The notes under the pieces: generated by a model
The model's database searches: none
Seen by the model: the letters and a program-made list of their open reading frames with translations, nothing else
What the model was told of the DNA's origin: nothing
From: Moraxella sp.
GTDB taxonomy: Bacteria; Pseudomonadota; Gammaproteobacteria; Pseudomonadales; Moraxellaceae
DNA length: 64,000 nucleotides
Reading direction: 5' to 3'
Assembly (NCBI GenBank): GCA_030528385.1
Contig: JAUMYZ010000006.1
Location: 62,001-126,000 of the forward strand
Translations under genes and position numbers: made by a program
Shown: positions 17,692 to 28,171 of the stretch, piece by piece
Position numbering within the stretch: position 1 is the stretch's first letter
How the letters are laid out: each line of letters opens with the position of its first letter

Positions 17692-18195
17692 TTAAAAGCA
17701 CGAAATCGCTTTTAGGGCGCTGACCATCTCAATGGCGGTCATGGCAGCTTCATAGCCTTTATTGCCTGCCTTGGTGCCAGCTCGCTCAATGGTTTGTTCA
17801 ATGTTTTCGGTGGTCAAAATGCCGTTAACCACCGGAATGTCCAAATGCAGTGCCACATGACTTAGCCCCTTGGCAGACTCACTTGCCACGATGTCAAAAT
17901 GCGGCGTTGCCCCGCGGATAATCGCCCCAAGCACCACAATGGCATCAAACTTGCCACTTTTTGCCATGCGCTTGGCGGTCAAAGGCAGCTCAAATGCTCC
18001 TGGCACACGCACGACGGTGATGTTACTGCCTTGTACGCCATGACGAAGCAAAGCGTCCAACGCCCCTTCCACCAAACTTTCTACCAAAAAGCCATTAAAA
18101 CGCCCCACGGCAATGCCAATACGCAAGTCTTGGTTGTCATACAATGCCCCTTCAATGTGGGTAACGGCGTTTTTTTGTTCGGTAAATGTTGTCAT
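17692..18195 (-). CDS. ribH: 6,7-dimethyl-8-ribityllumazine synthase
   Basis: Penultimate step of riboflavin synthesis. The 167-residue protein has [46 protein letters not shown] and the C-terminal [14 protein letters not shown], all typical. The ATG at 18195 matches homologue starts. The frame stays open to 18384 but that would run back-to-back across the dedA start and encodes nothing family-like, so I did not use it. First gene of ribH-nusB-thiL-pgpA. Confidence 0.92.
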   Translation of the reverse strand: MTTFTEQKNAVTHIEGALYDNQDLRIGIAVGRFNGFLVESLVEGALDALLRHGVQGSNITVVRVPGAFELPLTAKRMAKSGKFDAIVVLGAIIRGATPHFDIVASESAKGLSHVALHLDIPVVNGILTTENIEQTIERAGTKAGNKGYEAAMTAIEMVSALKAISCF

Positions 18196-18311
18196 TGTTT
18201 TGCTCACATTTAAATAATTGACACAAAAATAATCGCTCATTGTAGCAAATTTTAGCCTGCCAAAAAAGTATTTTTCTGTTATCATAGCCAGCTTTAATTT
18301 AACGATGTCTG

Positions 18312-18941
18312 GTGGTGATTGTGGACACAATAAGTGAATGGGTGCTCGCCATGATGGAGCAACTTGGTCTGGTGGGAGTGGCACTGATGATGTTTTTGGA
18401 AAACGTTTTTCCGCCCATTCCCAGCGAGCTGATTATGCCAGCGGCGGGCTTTGCCGCAGCACTGGGCAAGATGAACGTCATCGCCGTGATTGTTGCTGGC
18501 ACGCTCGGCTCGGTGCTTGGAGCATTGCCGCTGTATTATTTGGGGACGATTTTTAATGAACAGCGTCTTTTGGTGCTGGCTCAAAAATACGGCAAATACT
18601 TTTTAATCAAACCAGAAGACGTTACCAACGCCAATACATGGTTTAACAAATACGGCAAAGCGGTCATCTTTTTTGGGCGTATGATACCTGCCATTCGCTC
18701 GCTGATTTCTATCCCTGCGGGCATGAATCGCATGCCACTGTTGCCGTTTTTACTGTTGACCGCGATAGGCTCAGCAATTTGGACAACGCTGCTGGCTTAT
18801 GCAGGCTTTGTGCTGGGGGCAAATTATGACAAAGTGGCAACCTTTATCTCGCCGATTAGTAAAATCGTGGTTGTGGTGGTGCTGCTCATTGGGGCGGTGA
18901 TTGCGTTTTTTAGAATTAAAAGCGTGTTTTTTGACCAATAA
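18312..18941 (+). CDS. DedA family membrane protein
   Basis: Inner-membrane protein of the DedA/VTT superfamily, whose members act in lipid (undecaprenyl phosphate or phosphatidylethanolamine) translocation and envelope homeostasis. The 209 residues contain the signature [20 protein letters not shown] and the arginine motif [18 protein letters not shown], with four or five hydrophobic segments. The start is a GTG (GTG GTG ATT GTG); no in-frame ATG lies upstream. Divergent from ribH with 116 bases between. Confidence 0.88.
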   Translation: MVIVDTISEWVLAMMEQLGLVGVALMMFLENVFPPIPSELIMPAAGFAAALGKMNVIAVIVAGTLGSVLGALPLYYLGTIFNEQRLLVLAQKYGKYFLIKPEDVTNANTWFNKYGKAVIFFGRMIPAIRSLISIPAGMNRMPLLPFLLLTAIGSAIWTTLLAYAGFVLGANYDKVATFISPISKIVVVVVLLIGAVIAFFRIKSVFFDQ

Positions 18942-19000
18942 TCCCAGACAAATGTCTGTGAGAAAACCGCGCCTTGCCATCTGGGACATGCTTATTTACG

Positions 19001-19966
19001 TCAAATACATTTTTTGGGCGTTTGTTTTTTGTTGAGCGATGTCTGGCAACGCCAAAACACAGCGCCATCGGTCGTTTTGGTGTGATAAATCACCAAGGTT
19101 TGCCCATTTAAATAACGCACTGGATAATAAGCGCCCGACACCGTCGCCACCACCGCGCAGCCAGTTTTGACACCTGCCACTTGACCAACCACTTCAATGG
19201 CAACCTTTTGATTGTCCGCCCAAACAGGCATGCCCACAGGACAGACGCCCGTTTGCTCATAAATGTTTGCCACACGTTGCTGCACCGCATGAGCAGACTG
19301 ATAACTCTCATAAATGATGGCTTGTTCTTTTTGTATGGCAATAATCGGCATAAACTGCAGCGCAATAATCGCCAAAATCGTCCCAAATATCGCCAATGCC
19401 ACCCCCAAACCCAACACACTGACCCCGCCATGCGTCTGCAGATGTGCTTTTTGGGCTTGTGGGTCTCTGGGATACAGCTCCAACGCGTCAGCAATCTCAC
19501 GGCGCGCCATGCGATAATAATACGCGTCCGCCCAGCGCGCCACCATGCTTGACCAAAACAGCCACACTGCCAGCACAATCGCCACCCTTATCGGCATATG
19601 CCACGCTTGGGGCAAATGAGCTATCAACAAAAATTGCAACAATGCCAAAATAATGACGATGTTGAGCTTAATAAACGACCAACCCGCCACACAATACACC
19701 AAGCAATCCAAATAGCGCTTGCGACACAAAAGCCAACCAAAGGTGGCAAAAAACGCCGTCCAGTTCCAGCGTGCATGGAGTTTGCCCAGCGCGTCAAATT
19801 GTGCAAAGCGCTTTAGATAATAGGCTTGCGACTGCTCACCAATAAACCATTTGTCCAAAGTTTGGCGCTCTTTGTCGGTGAGTGCTGGCAAATAAAAAGG
19901 TGGCGGCGTGGTGTCTTCCAAAAAAGGTAAACGTATCATACAATTTGCGGTTATGGTTAGGGTCAT
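19001..19966 (-). CDS. DUF2628-like membrane protein with a pilin-like C-terminal domain
   Basis: A 321-residue protein in two parts. Residues 1 to about 190 resemble DUF2628 proteins: HARWNWTAFFATFGWLLCRKRYLDCL followed by several membrane helices. From about 195, a glycine-rich hydrophobic helix (LGLGVALAIFGTILAIIAL) runs into an amphipathic helix. Then comes a beta-rich tail ending in AVFWRCQTSLNKKQTPKKC, closely reminiscent of the disulphide-bounded D-region of type IV pilins. No prepilin peptidase site is at the N terminus, so it would not be a classical pilin. An alternative ATG is at 19939. Divergent from trmB with 42 bases between. Confidence 0.7.
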   Translation of the reverse strand: MTLTITANCMIRLPFLEDTTPPPFYLPALTDKERQTLDKWFIGEQSQAYYLKRFAQFDALGKLHARWNWTAFFATFGWLLCRKRYLDCLVYCVAGWSFIKLNIVIILALLQFLLIAHLPQAWHMPIRVAIVLAVWLFWSSMVARWADAYYYRMARREIADALELYPRDPQAQKAHLQTHGGVSVLGLGVALAIFGTILAIIALQFMPIIAIQKEQAIIYESYQSAHAVQQRVANIYEQTGVCPVGMPVWADNQKVAIEVVGQVAGVKTGCAVVATVSGAYYPVRYLNGQTLVIYHTKTTDGAVFWRCQTSLNKKQTPKKCI

Positions 19967-20008
19967 TTATAATAGCCGCCATTTTACGCTTTTTATGACA
20001 AATATACC

Positions 20009-20845
20009 ATGACAAATTCGCCCAAAACACACCTTGAGCCTGTCGGTGGCGACCGCCAAACCCCCAACACTGCGCCAGAACACATCAGCCAAGAGATTGC
20101 CAAACTACAAAAAACCCCCAAACAATTCCAAGACAGTATCAGCACCTTCATGAGACGGCGCACCCACATCAACCAAAACGCCCAAAGCGCCCTAACCGAC
20201 CCCTTATATGCGCCCTATGTCATCAACCAAAGCGCCCAACTTGGCAAGCTCGGGGATGTGTCGCACATTCATCACCTGCGCCACTATTTTAAAGACAGCC
20301 CAAATGGCGAAAACGCGCCTTTGACGCTGGAGATTGGTTTTGGTATGGGCGACAGCTTGCTTCAAATGGCAAAAAACGCACCAACACAAAACTTTGTGGG
20401 TATAGAAGTGCACGAACCAGGCATTGGGCGTTGTGCCTTTTTGGCGCACGAACTTGGACTAAGCAACCTAAAAGTCATCAATGGCGACGCCATTGCTTTG
20501 CTCAAAAACTTACCCCCCAAACATCTGGACACTGTGCAATTATATTTTCCTGACCCTTGGCAAAAAAAGCGTCATTACAAGCGCCGTTTTGTTACCGCTG
20601 AACGCATGAGTATCGTGGCACGCGCCCTAAAAGTAGGTGGCGTGTTTCATAGCGCCACCGATTGGGAGCATTATGCGCTGTGGATGCTTGATGTGCTTGA
20701 CAACATGCCCGCTTTTAAAAACATGGCAGGCACAGGCAACTTCGCGCCACGCCCCAATTTTCGTCCAGAGACCAAATTTGAAAAACGCGGGCAAGAGTAT
20801 GGGCGCGCTTCATGGGATTTGCTTTATCAAAAAGTTTGTGATTAG
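20009..20845 (+). CDS. trmB: tRNA (guanine-N7-)-methyltransferase TrmB
   Basis: Adds 7-methylguanosine at position 46 of tRNAs. The 278-residue protein has the SAM-binding motif [15 protein letters not shown], the acidic [19 protein letters not shown], and the family-defining [15 protein letters not shown]. An unusually long polar N-terminal extension of about 80 residues (Gln, Pro, Thr-rich) precedes the Rossmann core; Moraxellaceae homologues may share it but I could not check. It converges on groEL. Confidence 0.92.
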   Translation: MTNSPKTHLEPVGGDRQTPNTAPEHISQEIAKLQKTPKQFQDSISTFMRRRTHINQNAQSALTDPLYAPYVINQSAQLGKLGDVSHIHHLRHYFKDSPNGENAPLTLEIGFGMGDSLLQMAKNAPTQNFVGIEVHEPGIGRCAFLAHELGLSNLKVINGDAIALLKNLPPKHLDTVQLYFPDPWQKKRHYKRRFVTAERMSIVARALKVGGVFHSATDWEHYALWMLDVLDNMPAFKNMAGTGNFAPRPNFRPETKFEKRGQEYGRASWDLLYQKVCD

Positions 20846-20888
20846 TTTGCCCAATCAACAGCGCCCGCCAAGAGCAAACCACAAAAAA

Positions 20889-20914
20889 TCCCCAAAGCAA
20901 AACCGCCTTGGGGA
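20889..20914 (-). terminator. groESL terminator
   Basis: TCCCCAA with AGC and GCC with TTGGGGA form a GC-rich hairpin. On the minus strand it is followed by a run of T residues. It lies 19 bases after the groEL stop and may serve trmB in the opposite direction too. Confidence 0.75.
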
Positions 20915-20932
20915 CTGTATTGATGGCAAAGA

Positions 20933-22594
<1,662 letters not shown>

Positions 22595-22617
22595 TTAATG
22601 TTAATGCATGCCATCAC

Positions 22618-22905
22618 TTAGGCTTCTAATACACCAAGCACGTCGCTTTCTTTCATAATCAGCAGCTCTTCACCGTTCACTTTGACGGTTTGACCTGCGT
22701 ACTGACCAAACAGCACCGTATCACCAACTTTGACGTCCAAAGGGCGTACACCATTGTCGGTAAGCTGACCGTTGCCCACCGCAACAATCACCCCTTGTTG
22801 GGGTTTTTCTTGGGCGCTGCCAGGCAACAAGATACCGCCAGCGGTCTTTTGTTCTTCTTCGGTACGGCGAACGACAATACGGTCGTGCAAAGGACGAATG
22901 CTCAT
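22618..22905 (-). CDS. groES: Co-chaperonin GroES (10 kDa)
   Basis: Heptameric lid for GroEL. The 95-residue protein shows [12 protein letters not shown], the mobile loop around [17 protein letters not shown], and [12 protein letters not shown], all canonical. First gene of the groESL operon. Confidence 0.97.
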   Translation of the reverse strand: MSIRPLHDRIVVRRTEEEQKTAGGILLPGSAQEKPQQGVIVAVGNGQLTDNGVRPLDVKVGDTVLFGQYAGQTVKVNGEELLIMKESDVLGVLEA

Positions 22906-22955
22906 AAAAACTCCATAAATAAATGACTGTTAAAACCTGTTTTTAGGTTAGCTTA

Positions 22956-22984
22956 AGTATGGTGTTTGACCATAAAATTTCAAG
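22956..22984 (-). promoter_or_regulatory. Sigma-32 (RpoH) type promoter of groESL
   Basis: On the minus strand CTTGAA (22984-22979) is followed after 14 bases by CACCATACT (22964-22956). This is close to the heat-shock consensus CTTGAA and CCCCATNT. Transcription would start near 22948, giving a 5' leader of about 43 bases before groES. Confidence 0.65.
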
Positions 22985-23095
22985 CATTTTTTTAAAAAAT
23001 ATCACCAACAGCAAAAATCCTTGCCAGCACCCTTGAAAAGATGGCACAATTTGTCCATTATAGGTGTGTTTGAACAACTGATATTGGGTGCTCTT

Positions 23096-23788
23096 ATGAC
23101 TTTATTAAAAAAATTTTTTGGTCTTGGCGTGGTAACTGCCGTTGGTGGCAACGCCATGCTCAATGCCCACGCCGCCGATTTGTCGGGTTTTTCTGCCACC
23201 TACAAAGTACAAGCAGATGGCAAAATAGGCAGCGCCACACGCACCTTGAGCAAAAGCGGCAATCACTACACCTACCACGTTCAGCTAAACGCCGCAGGCA
23301 TTGCCAGCCTTAGTCAGTCGGCAAACTTTAGCGTGGCAGCAGGCAAAATTTTGCCCGCCAGCTCATCCACATCGGTTAAGATATTGGGGGTGGGCAACAC
23401 GCACCAAGTCAAATTTCACAACGACACAAAAACGCTGACCAACACCTACAAAGGCAAATCCACCACCCTAAAGATGAACCGCCAAGCCTACGATGACCTA
23501 AGTTTAGAAGCACAAATCCGCCAAGAACTCATCAATGGCAAGTTTAGCGGCAGTTATGATTTGGTCAAAAAAGGCGGCATTGAAACCACCCAATTTAAAA
23601 AATCTGCCACCACCAAAATCAGCGTCCCTGCTGGCACGTATGATGTGATTTGTATTGACCGCATTCACAAAGACACCAAACGCGCCACCAGCTTTTGGGT
23701 GGCGCCCAGTCTTAATTATCTGCCCGTCAAAGTTAGCCAAACCAGCAATGGCAAAGTCATCTCTATGGAGCTGACCAAAGTCAATTAA
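23096..23788 (+). CDS. DUF3108 family exported protein
   Basis: A 230-residue protein with an N-terminal signal (LLKKFFGLGVVTAVGGNAML, cleaved around NAHA-AD). The mature part starts ADLSGFSATYKVQADGKIGSA and shows alternating beta strands of the DUF3108 type (IPAGTYDVICIDRIHK-like middle, FWVAPSLNYLPVKV near the end). DUF3108 is thought to form a lipid-handling or cell-surface beta fold in the periplasm; function not established. The ATG at 23096 gives the proper signal; the frame's earlier ATG at 23021 adds residues without signal character. Confidence 0.78.
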   Translation: MTLLKKFFGLGVVTAVGGNAMLNAHAADLSGFSATYKVQADGKIGSATRTLSKSGNHYTYHVQLNAAGIASLSQSANFSVAAGKILPASSSTSVKILGVGNTHQVKFHNDTKTLTNTYKGKSTTLKMNRQAYDDLSLEAQIRQELINGKFSGSYDLVKKGGIETTQFKKSATTKISVPAGTYDVICIDRIHKDTKRATSFWVAPSLNYLPVKVSQTSNGKVISMELTKVN

Positions 23789-23862
23789 TACCATCAATCG
23801 TGGGGTTTTTGTGTGCCAGTTGCCGTGCGTTTGTTTTGGCACATGACAAATGCAGTTACACA

Positions 23863-24285
23863 TCAATCAGATGCCCCATAGCCACCCACCCTAACCAGCG
23901 TGGTGAGCTTGCGAAAGTCCGTTTCGCTTAGCATGGGACGAAAAATCAACAGCGTATAAGACTGTTGATAAGGCTCGCTAAGATAAAAGGTCAGCTTCAG
24001 TGCTTTGGTGATGCCCACATCAATCAGCTCTGCTTGGTTTAGGTAGCCCTGCCACAGCTCATCATCAACGCCCAGTTGCCAAAGTTCATCAGGCTGCTTG
24101 GCAGACAAGGTGTTGGGCATGGGTTTTTTGCGCCAAACAAGACAAACGCCAGCACCAAGCGCCAGCACAACATACTGCCACCACAGCAATTTGGCAAATG
24201 CCGCCAGCGCCAACACCGACAACACAAACAACAAGTCAAACAACCAACGATAATGGCTAGGATAAATTGGGGCGTCAATATACAC
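23863..24285 (-). CDS. Small membrane protein next to sdhE (YgfX/CptA-like position)
   Basis: A 140-residue protein with a short basic/aromatic N terminus and two hydrophobic segments (WLFDLLFVLSVLALAAFAKLL, YVVLALGAGVCLVW). A soluble domain with LWQGYLNQAELI and a late LLIFRPMLSETDFRKL follows. In E. coli, sdhE is followed by ygfX (cptA), which has the same architecture of two helices then a small soluble domain. The match here rests mainly on topology and position. It begins 6 bases after the sdhE stop, so the two are coupled. Confidence 0.6.
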   Translation of the reverse strand: MYIDAPIYPSHYRWLFDLLFVLSVLALAAFAKLLWWQYVVLALGAGVCLVWRKKPMPNTLSAKQPDELWQLGVDDELWQGYLNQAELIDVGITKALKLTFYLSEPYQQSYTLLIFRPMLSETDFRKLTTLVRVGGYGASD

Positions 24286-24291
24286 GGCAAA

Positions 24292-24546
24292 CTAACTGTG
24301 TTTTAGCCGCTTGATGGTTTGGACAAGCGCTGCCACTTCTGACTCTTTGGGGCTGTCTTGTCCCAAAAAAAACAGCAACAAATCTGGGTCTTCGTAGCTC
24401 AATAGCTGCTCAAACGCGCGTTGTTCATCAGCACTGGCACTAAGGTAGTGATGTTTGACATAGGGGTCAATATAAAAGTCCAATTCTTTTAGACCACGGC
24501 GGGCTTGGTAAATGACACGGCGTTGGTGGTTGGTTGGCTCGTTCAT
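24292..24546 (-). CDS. sdhE: FAD assembly factor SdhE
   Basis: Promotes covalent attachment of FAD to succinate dehydrogenase and fumarate reductase. The 84-residue helical protein carries the diagnostic RRGLKELD near residue 17, then FEQLLSYEDPDLLLFFLG in the middle. I chose the ATG at 24546 because the RRGLKELD motif then sits at its usual distance. Paired with the downstream ygfX-like gene as in Enterobacteriaceae. Confidence 0.88.
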   Translation of the reverse strand: MNEPTNHQRRVIYQARRGLKELDFYIDPYVKHHYLSASADEQRAFEQLLSYEDPDLLLFFLGQDSPKESEVAALVQTIKRLKHS

Positions 24547-24797
24547 GGGCTGTCTCACTAAACATTTGCCATCATTTTTGCACAAAATGACCAAATAAGC
24601 AACCAAACCACAGTTTCATCACCAGCGCTGTCTTTTGACGCACAGCGGTCGGCTGTCAGAGTGTTTGCCCACAAACAAACGGTCAATTAGACAATTTTTA
24701 ATCAAAAAAGACAACAAAATCGGCTCTTAGTCAAACTTGTGCCCAAGCCCGCCAAAACATTATAAACACCAACAATCACAAACAGCCCAAACAAAAA

Positions 24798-24818
24798 CAC
24801 CCCAGATTTGATTGGGGC
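24798..24818 (-). terminator. gor terminator
   Basis: CCCCA (24800-24804) and TGGGG (24813-24817) form a short GC stem. Followed on the minus strand by TGTTTTTGT, 17 bases past the gor stop. Confidence 0.55.
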
Positions 24819-24834
24819 GTTTTGGCACTTAAGA

Positions 24835-26193
24835 TTAACGCATGGTAACAAACTCTTCTGAGCCTGTGGGGTGAATGGCAACGGTGTTATCAAAGTCGGC
24901 TTTGGTTGCCCCCATCTTGATGGCAACAGCAAAACCTTGTATCATCTCGTCCACACCAAAACCCACGCCATGTAAGCCCACCACTTTTTGTTCATCACCC
25001 ACGCAAATGAGTTTCATGCAACAGGGCTCACGGTGGCTAGTAACAGCGCTGTACATGGGGGTAAAATTGGATTGATAAACTTTGATGTCATCGCCATAAA
25101 GTTTACGAGCGTCCGCTTCAGACAAGCCCACCGTACCAATGGGCGGGTGGCTAAATACCACCGTTGGCACAAGACGATAGTCCAAATGCTCATCGGGCTT
25201 GTTGTTAAACAGTCGCTCGGACAGTCTGCGACCTGCTGCCACCGCCACAGGGGTCAGCTCAATACCACCTTCAATGATGTCGCCCACCGCATAAATGCCG
25301 TCCACATTGGTGTTTTGGTATTGGTCGGTGATGATTTGCCCTTTGGCATTGGTTGCCACGCCCACCGCTTGTAGGTTAATATTATCAGTGGCGGGCACAC
25401 GCCCTGTCGCCCAAATCAAACATTCCACATCTAAGCTGTCGCCATTGTCCAAATAAATGGTCAATTTTTCGCCGTTTTTCTCAATCTTGCTTGGATTTAC
25501 GCCCGTATGAAATTGCACGCCATCTTTTTGCATGACATCAGACAACACATCCACAATGTCTTTGTCAAAATTTTTTAATATGCCACTGCGCACACACAAA
25601 TGCGTCTGCACACCCAAAGCGTTCATCACACCAGCAATCTCCACACCAATGTATCCCGCCCCCACAATGGCAACGGATTTTGGAAGTGCGGTCAGCTCAA
25701 AAAATCCGTCAGAATCAATACCATGCTCTGCACCTGTGATATTTGGGCGAACAGGGCGACCGCCTGTGGCAATCAAAATATGCTCAGCACTCACACGCTC
25801 AGTTGTGCCGTCTGCTTTGTGAATTTCTAGCGTATTTTTATCAATAAACTTGGCAAAGCCTTCAATCAGTTCCACGCCATTTTTGGCAAAGCCGTTCTTA
25901 TAAGACTGATGAATGCGATTGATATAGGCTTGACGACTTTGGATAAGTTTGTCAAAATCAAACTCATTCACCGTCAAATCAAACCCATAATCAGGGGCAT
26001 AGTGGTTAATAGCAGTTGCCATGTTTGCCCCATACCACATCACTTTTTTTGGCACACAACCAACATTGACACAGGTGCCACCAACGTGTTTGGCTTCTAT
26101 GACAGCACATTTTTTACCATACATGGCAGCACGATTTGCCGAAGCAATGCCACCTGAACCACCGCCGATGGCGACATAATCATAATGTTTCAT
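24835..26193 (-). CDS. gor: Glutathione-disulfide reductase
   Basis: NADPH-dependent flavoenzyme that keeps glutathione reduced. The 452 residues contain the FAD-binding [14 protein letters not shown], the redox-active disulphide [13 protein letters not shown], the NAD(P) fold [13 protein letters not shown], the FAD-closing YAVGDI, and the C-terminal HPTGSEE with the catalytic His-Glu. The ATG at 26193 is preceded by GGAAAA; a TTG four codons earlier extends the frame but is unlikely. Confidence 0.95.
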   Translation of the reverse strand: MKHYDYVAIGGGSGGIASANRAAMYGKKCAVIEAKHVGGTCVNVGCVPKKVMWYGANMATAINHYAPDYGFDLTVNEFDFDKLIQSRQAYINRIHQSYKNGFAKNGVELIEGFAKFIDKNTLEIHKADGTTERVSAEHILIATGGRPVRPNITGAEHGIDSDGFFELTALPKSVAIVGAGYIGVEIAGVMNALGVQTHLCVRSGILKNFDKDIVDVLSDVMQKDGVQFHTGVNPSKIEKNGEKLTIYLDNGDSLDVECLIWATGRVPATDNINLQAVGVATNAKGQIITDQYQNTNVDGIYAVGDIIEGGIELTPVAVAAGRRLSERLFNNKPDEHLDYRLVPTVVFSHPPIGTVGLSEADARKLYGDDIKVYQSNFTPMYSAVTSHREPCCMKLICVGDEQKVVGLHGVGFGVDEMIQGFAVAIKMGATKADFDNTVAIHPTGSEEFVTMR

Positions 26194-26241
26194 AATTTTT
26201 TCCAATCAACTAAGTGTTCTTGTATTGTATCACAAAAAACA

Positions 26242-26265
26242 AAACCGCCAGCACACCAGCGGTTT
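26242..26265 (-). terminator. serA terminator
   Basis: AAACCGC (26242-26248) and GCGGTTT (26259-26265) make a perfect 7-base stem. On the minus strand it is followed by TTGTTTTTTG. Confidence 0.7.
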
Positions 26266-26293
26266 AAGTTTATCAAATGTTGGCTTTGTGCTT

Positions 26294-27520
26294 TTAAAAC
26301 AGCACCCGTACCCGAATGGTTTGGGGAATGGCTTTTAAACGCTCTAATGCCTTATCAGAGTCGTTGTCGTCCACGTCCATCACCAGATAGCCCACATCGC
26401 CTTTGGTCATCATTGACTGGGCAGCAATGTTGATGCCAGCATCAGCAAAGGCGGCGTTGATTTGTGATAGCACCCCCGGCACGTTTTGGTGAATGTGTAG
26501 CAAACGGTGCGTGCCATCGGTAAAAGGAATGGACACATTGGGGAAGTTCACCGCCGTAACGGTGTCGCCTTGGTCAGAGTATTTAACAAACTTCTCGCCC
26601 ACTTCAAGACCAATATTGGCTTGGGCTTCTTGGGTTGAACCGCCAATATGCGGGGTTAAAATCACATTGTCAAATTTACGCAGTGGCGAGATAAATTCTT
26701 CGTCGGCAGATTTGGGCTCTTTGGGAAAGACGTCAATGGCAGCCCCAAGCAGTTTTTTGCTCTCTAGTGCTGCTGCCAAATCATCAATCACCACACAGCC
26801 ACCACGAGCAGCATTGATAAAAAATGCACCATCTTTCATCTTGTCAAACTGCTCTTTGCCCATCATGTTGCGAGTGCTGGGCAAATCAGGCACATGCAAG
26901 GTAACGACATCGGCACGCTCAAGCAACTCATCAAGACCGTTCACCTGCACGGCATTGCCCAGTGGCAATTTGGTGAGTACGTCATGATAAATGACTTTCA
27001 TGCCAAGGCTTTCACACAAAACTGACAGCTGCGAGCCGATAGAGCCATAGCCGACAATACCCATCGTCTTGCCACGCACTTCGTAGCTGTCTTTGGCAGA
27101 TTTGTTCCAGCCACCACGATGTACCACCGCATTTTTTTCGGGGATACCACGCATGAGCATGATGGTCTGTGCCAAAACAAGCTCTGCCACCGAGCGGGTA
27201 TTGGAATAAGGGGCGTTAAACACAGGAATGCCCAGCTCCAAAGCCGCGTCCAAATCCACTTGGTTGGTGCCGATACAAAAACAGCCCACACAAATCAGCT
27301 TTTCGGCAGCTTCTAGCACTTTGCGGGTTAATTGTGTGCGTGAGCGAATGCCGATAAAATGAGCGTCTTTGATTTTTTCAATCAATTCTGCTTCATCTAG
27401 AGCCGATTTGATATACTCAATGTTGGTATAGCCCGCTTCGTTTAGCACTTTTAGGGCGTTGTCGTGTACGCCTTCTAAAAGCAAAAAGCGGATTTTATCT
27501 TTATTTAATGATAAGGTCAT
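26294..27520 (-). CDS. serA: D-3-phosphoglycerate dehydrogenase
   Basis: First step of serine synthesis, oxidising 3-phosphoglycerate. The 408-residue protein has the NAD fold GIVGYGSIGSQLSVLCE, catalytic Arg in NAARGG, Glu in FPKEP and His in LTPHIGGST. A C-terminal ACT domain (LLHIHQNVPGVLSQI, DAGINIAAQSM) is the usual serine feedback site. The ATG at 27520 is preceded by AAGGA. It lies 96 bases downstream of the DUF924 gene. Confidence 0.96.
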   Translation of the reverse strand: MTLSLNKDKIRFLLLEGVHDNALKVLNEAGYTNIEYIKSALDEAELIEKIKDAHFIGIRSRTQLTRKVLEAAEKLICVGCFCIGTNQVDLDAALELGIPVFNAPYSNTRSVAELVLAQTIMLMRGIPEKNAVVHRGGWNKSAKDSYEVRGKTMGIVGYGSIGSQLSVLCESLGMKVIYHDVLTKLPLGNAVQVNGLDELLERADVVTLHVPDLPSTRNMMGKEQFDKMKDGAFFINAARGGCVVIDDLAAALESKKLLGAAIDVFPKEPKSADEEFISPLRKFDNVILTPHIGGSTQEAQANIGLEVGEKFVKYSDQGDTVTAVNFPNVSIPFTDGTHRLLHIHQNVPGVLSQINAAFADAGINIAAQSMMTKGDVGYLVMDVDDNDSDKALERLKAIPQTIRVRVLF

Positions 27521-27616
27521 CACAAAATCCTTAAAATTAGCCACAAAAGCTATTTATACACCCATTAGCAAAAATTTGCAAAGGATTTTTGGGCATACAC
27601 TTATGTCGCCACCATT

Positions 27617-28171
27617 TTAAAATGACGAGTTGGGCTCATTTAAAAACGCCACTTCTTCGGGGGTGGAAGCACGCCCCAAAATCTCATTGCGGTGCGGATA
27701 ACGTCCAAAACGGTCAATGATGACTTTGTGTTTGTATTCAAAATCAAGCGTGGCTTCATCACCAATTCGCTTAAAAATCTCCACCGCCATTTGGTGGACT
27801 TTGGCGTTTTCAGAGTGCATAAAGGGCATGGCGGTAAATTTTTGGCATTGGGTGGACAAATCGGCAAAGCCTTGTTGGTTGATGGCTTCTTGGGCAAGTG
27901 CCAGTGCCACATGGTCATAAAAAAACGCCTTGGGCGTGCCCCGATAAACGTTGCGAGCAAACTGGTCAAGCACGATAATCTCCGCCAATCTGCCATAGCT
28001 GTCGGCACGCCAGTCCCAAAGCTCACCTTGACCTGCTTTATCAATCAGCTCGCCAAACTGACTGATAATGGCATTATCAAACTCATCGGATTTGGCAAAC
28101 CAAAAAGGCTTGTTGGCTTCATCAAACCAAAACTCTAACACCGCATTGGCGACTGGATTGGTGGTTTTCAT
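27617..28171 (-). CDS. DUF924 family protein
   Basis: A 184-residue helical protein of the DUF924 family. Landmarks are VLEFWFDEANKPFWFAKS at the start, then IIVLDQFARNVYRGTPKAF and AMPFMHSEN. The fold is TPR-like and no enzymatic role is established. The ATG at 28171 overlaps the RND gene stop by one base (TGATG), with GGAG upstream, so it is translated from the efflux operon. A GTG one codon earlier is the less likely start. Confidence 0.85.
   Translation of the reverse strand: MKTTNPVANAVLEFWFDEANKPFWFAKSDEFDNAIISQFGELIDKAGQGELWDWRADSYGRLAEIIVLDQFARNVYRGTPKAFFYDHVALALAQEAINQQGFADLSTQCQKFTAMPFMHSENAKVHQMAVEIFKRIGDEATLDFEYKHKVIIDRFGRYPHRNEILGRASTPEEVAFLNEPNSSF

Noticed and set aside
18196..18384. 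Longer N terminus for ribH
   Set aside because: The extra residues do not resemble lumazine synthase and would overlap the divergent dedA start.
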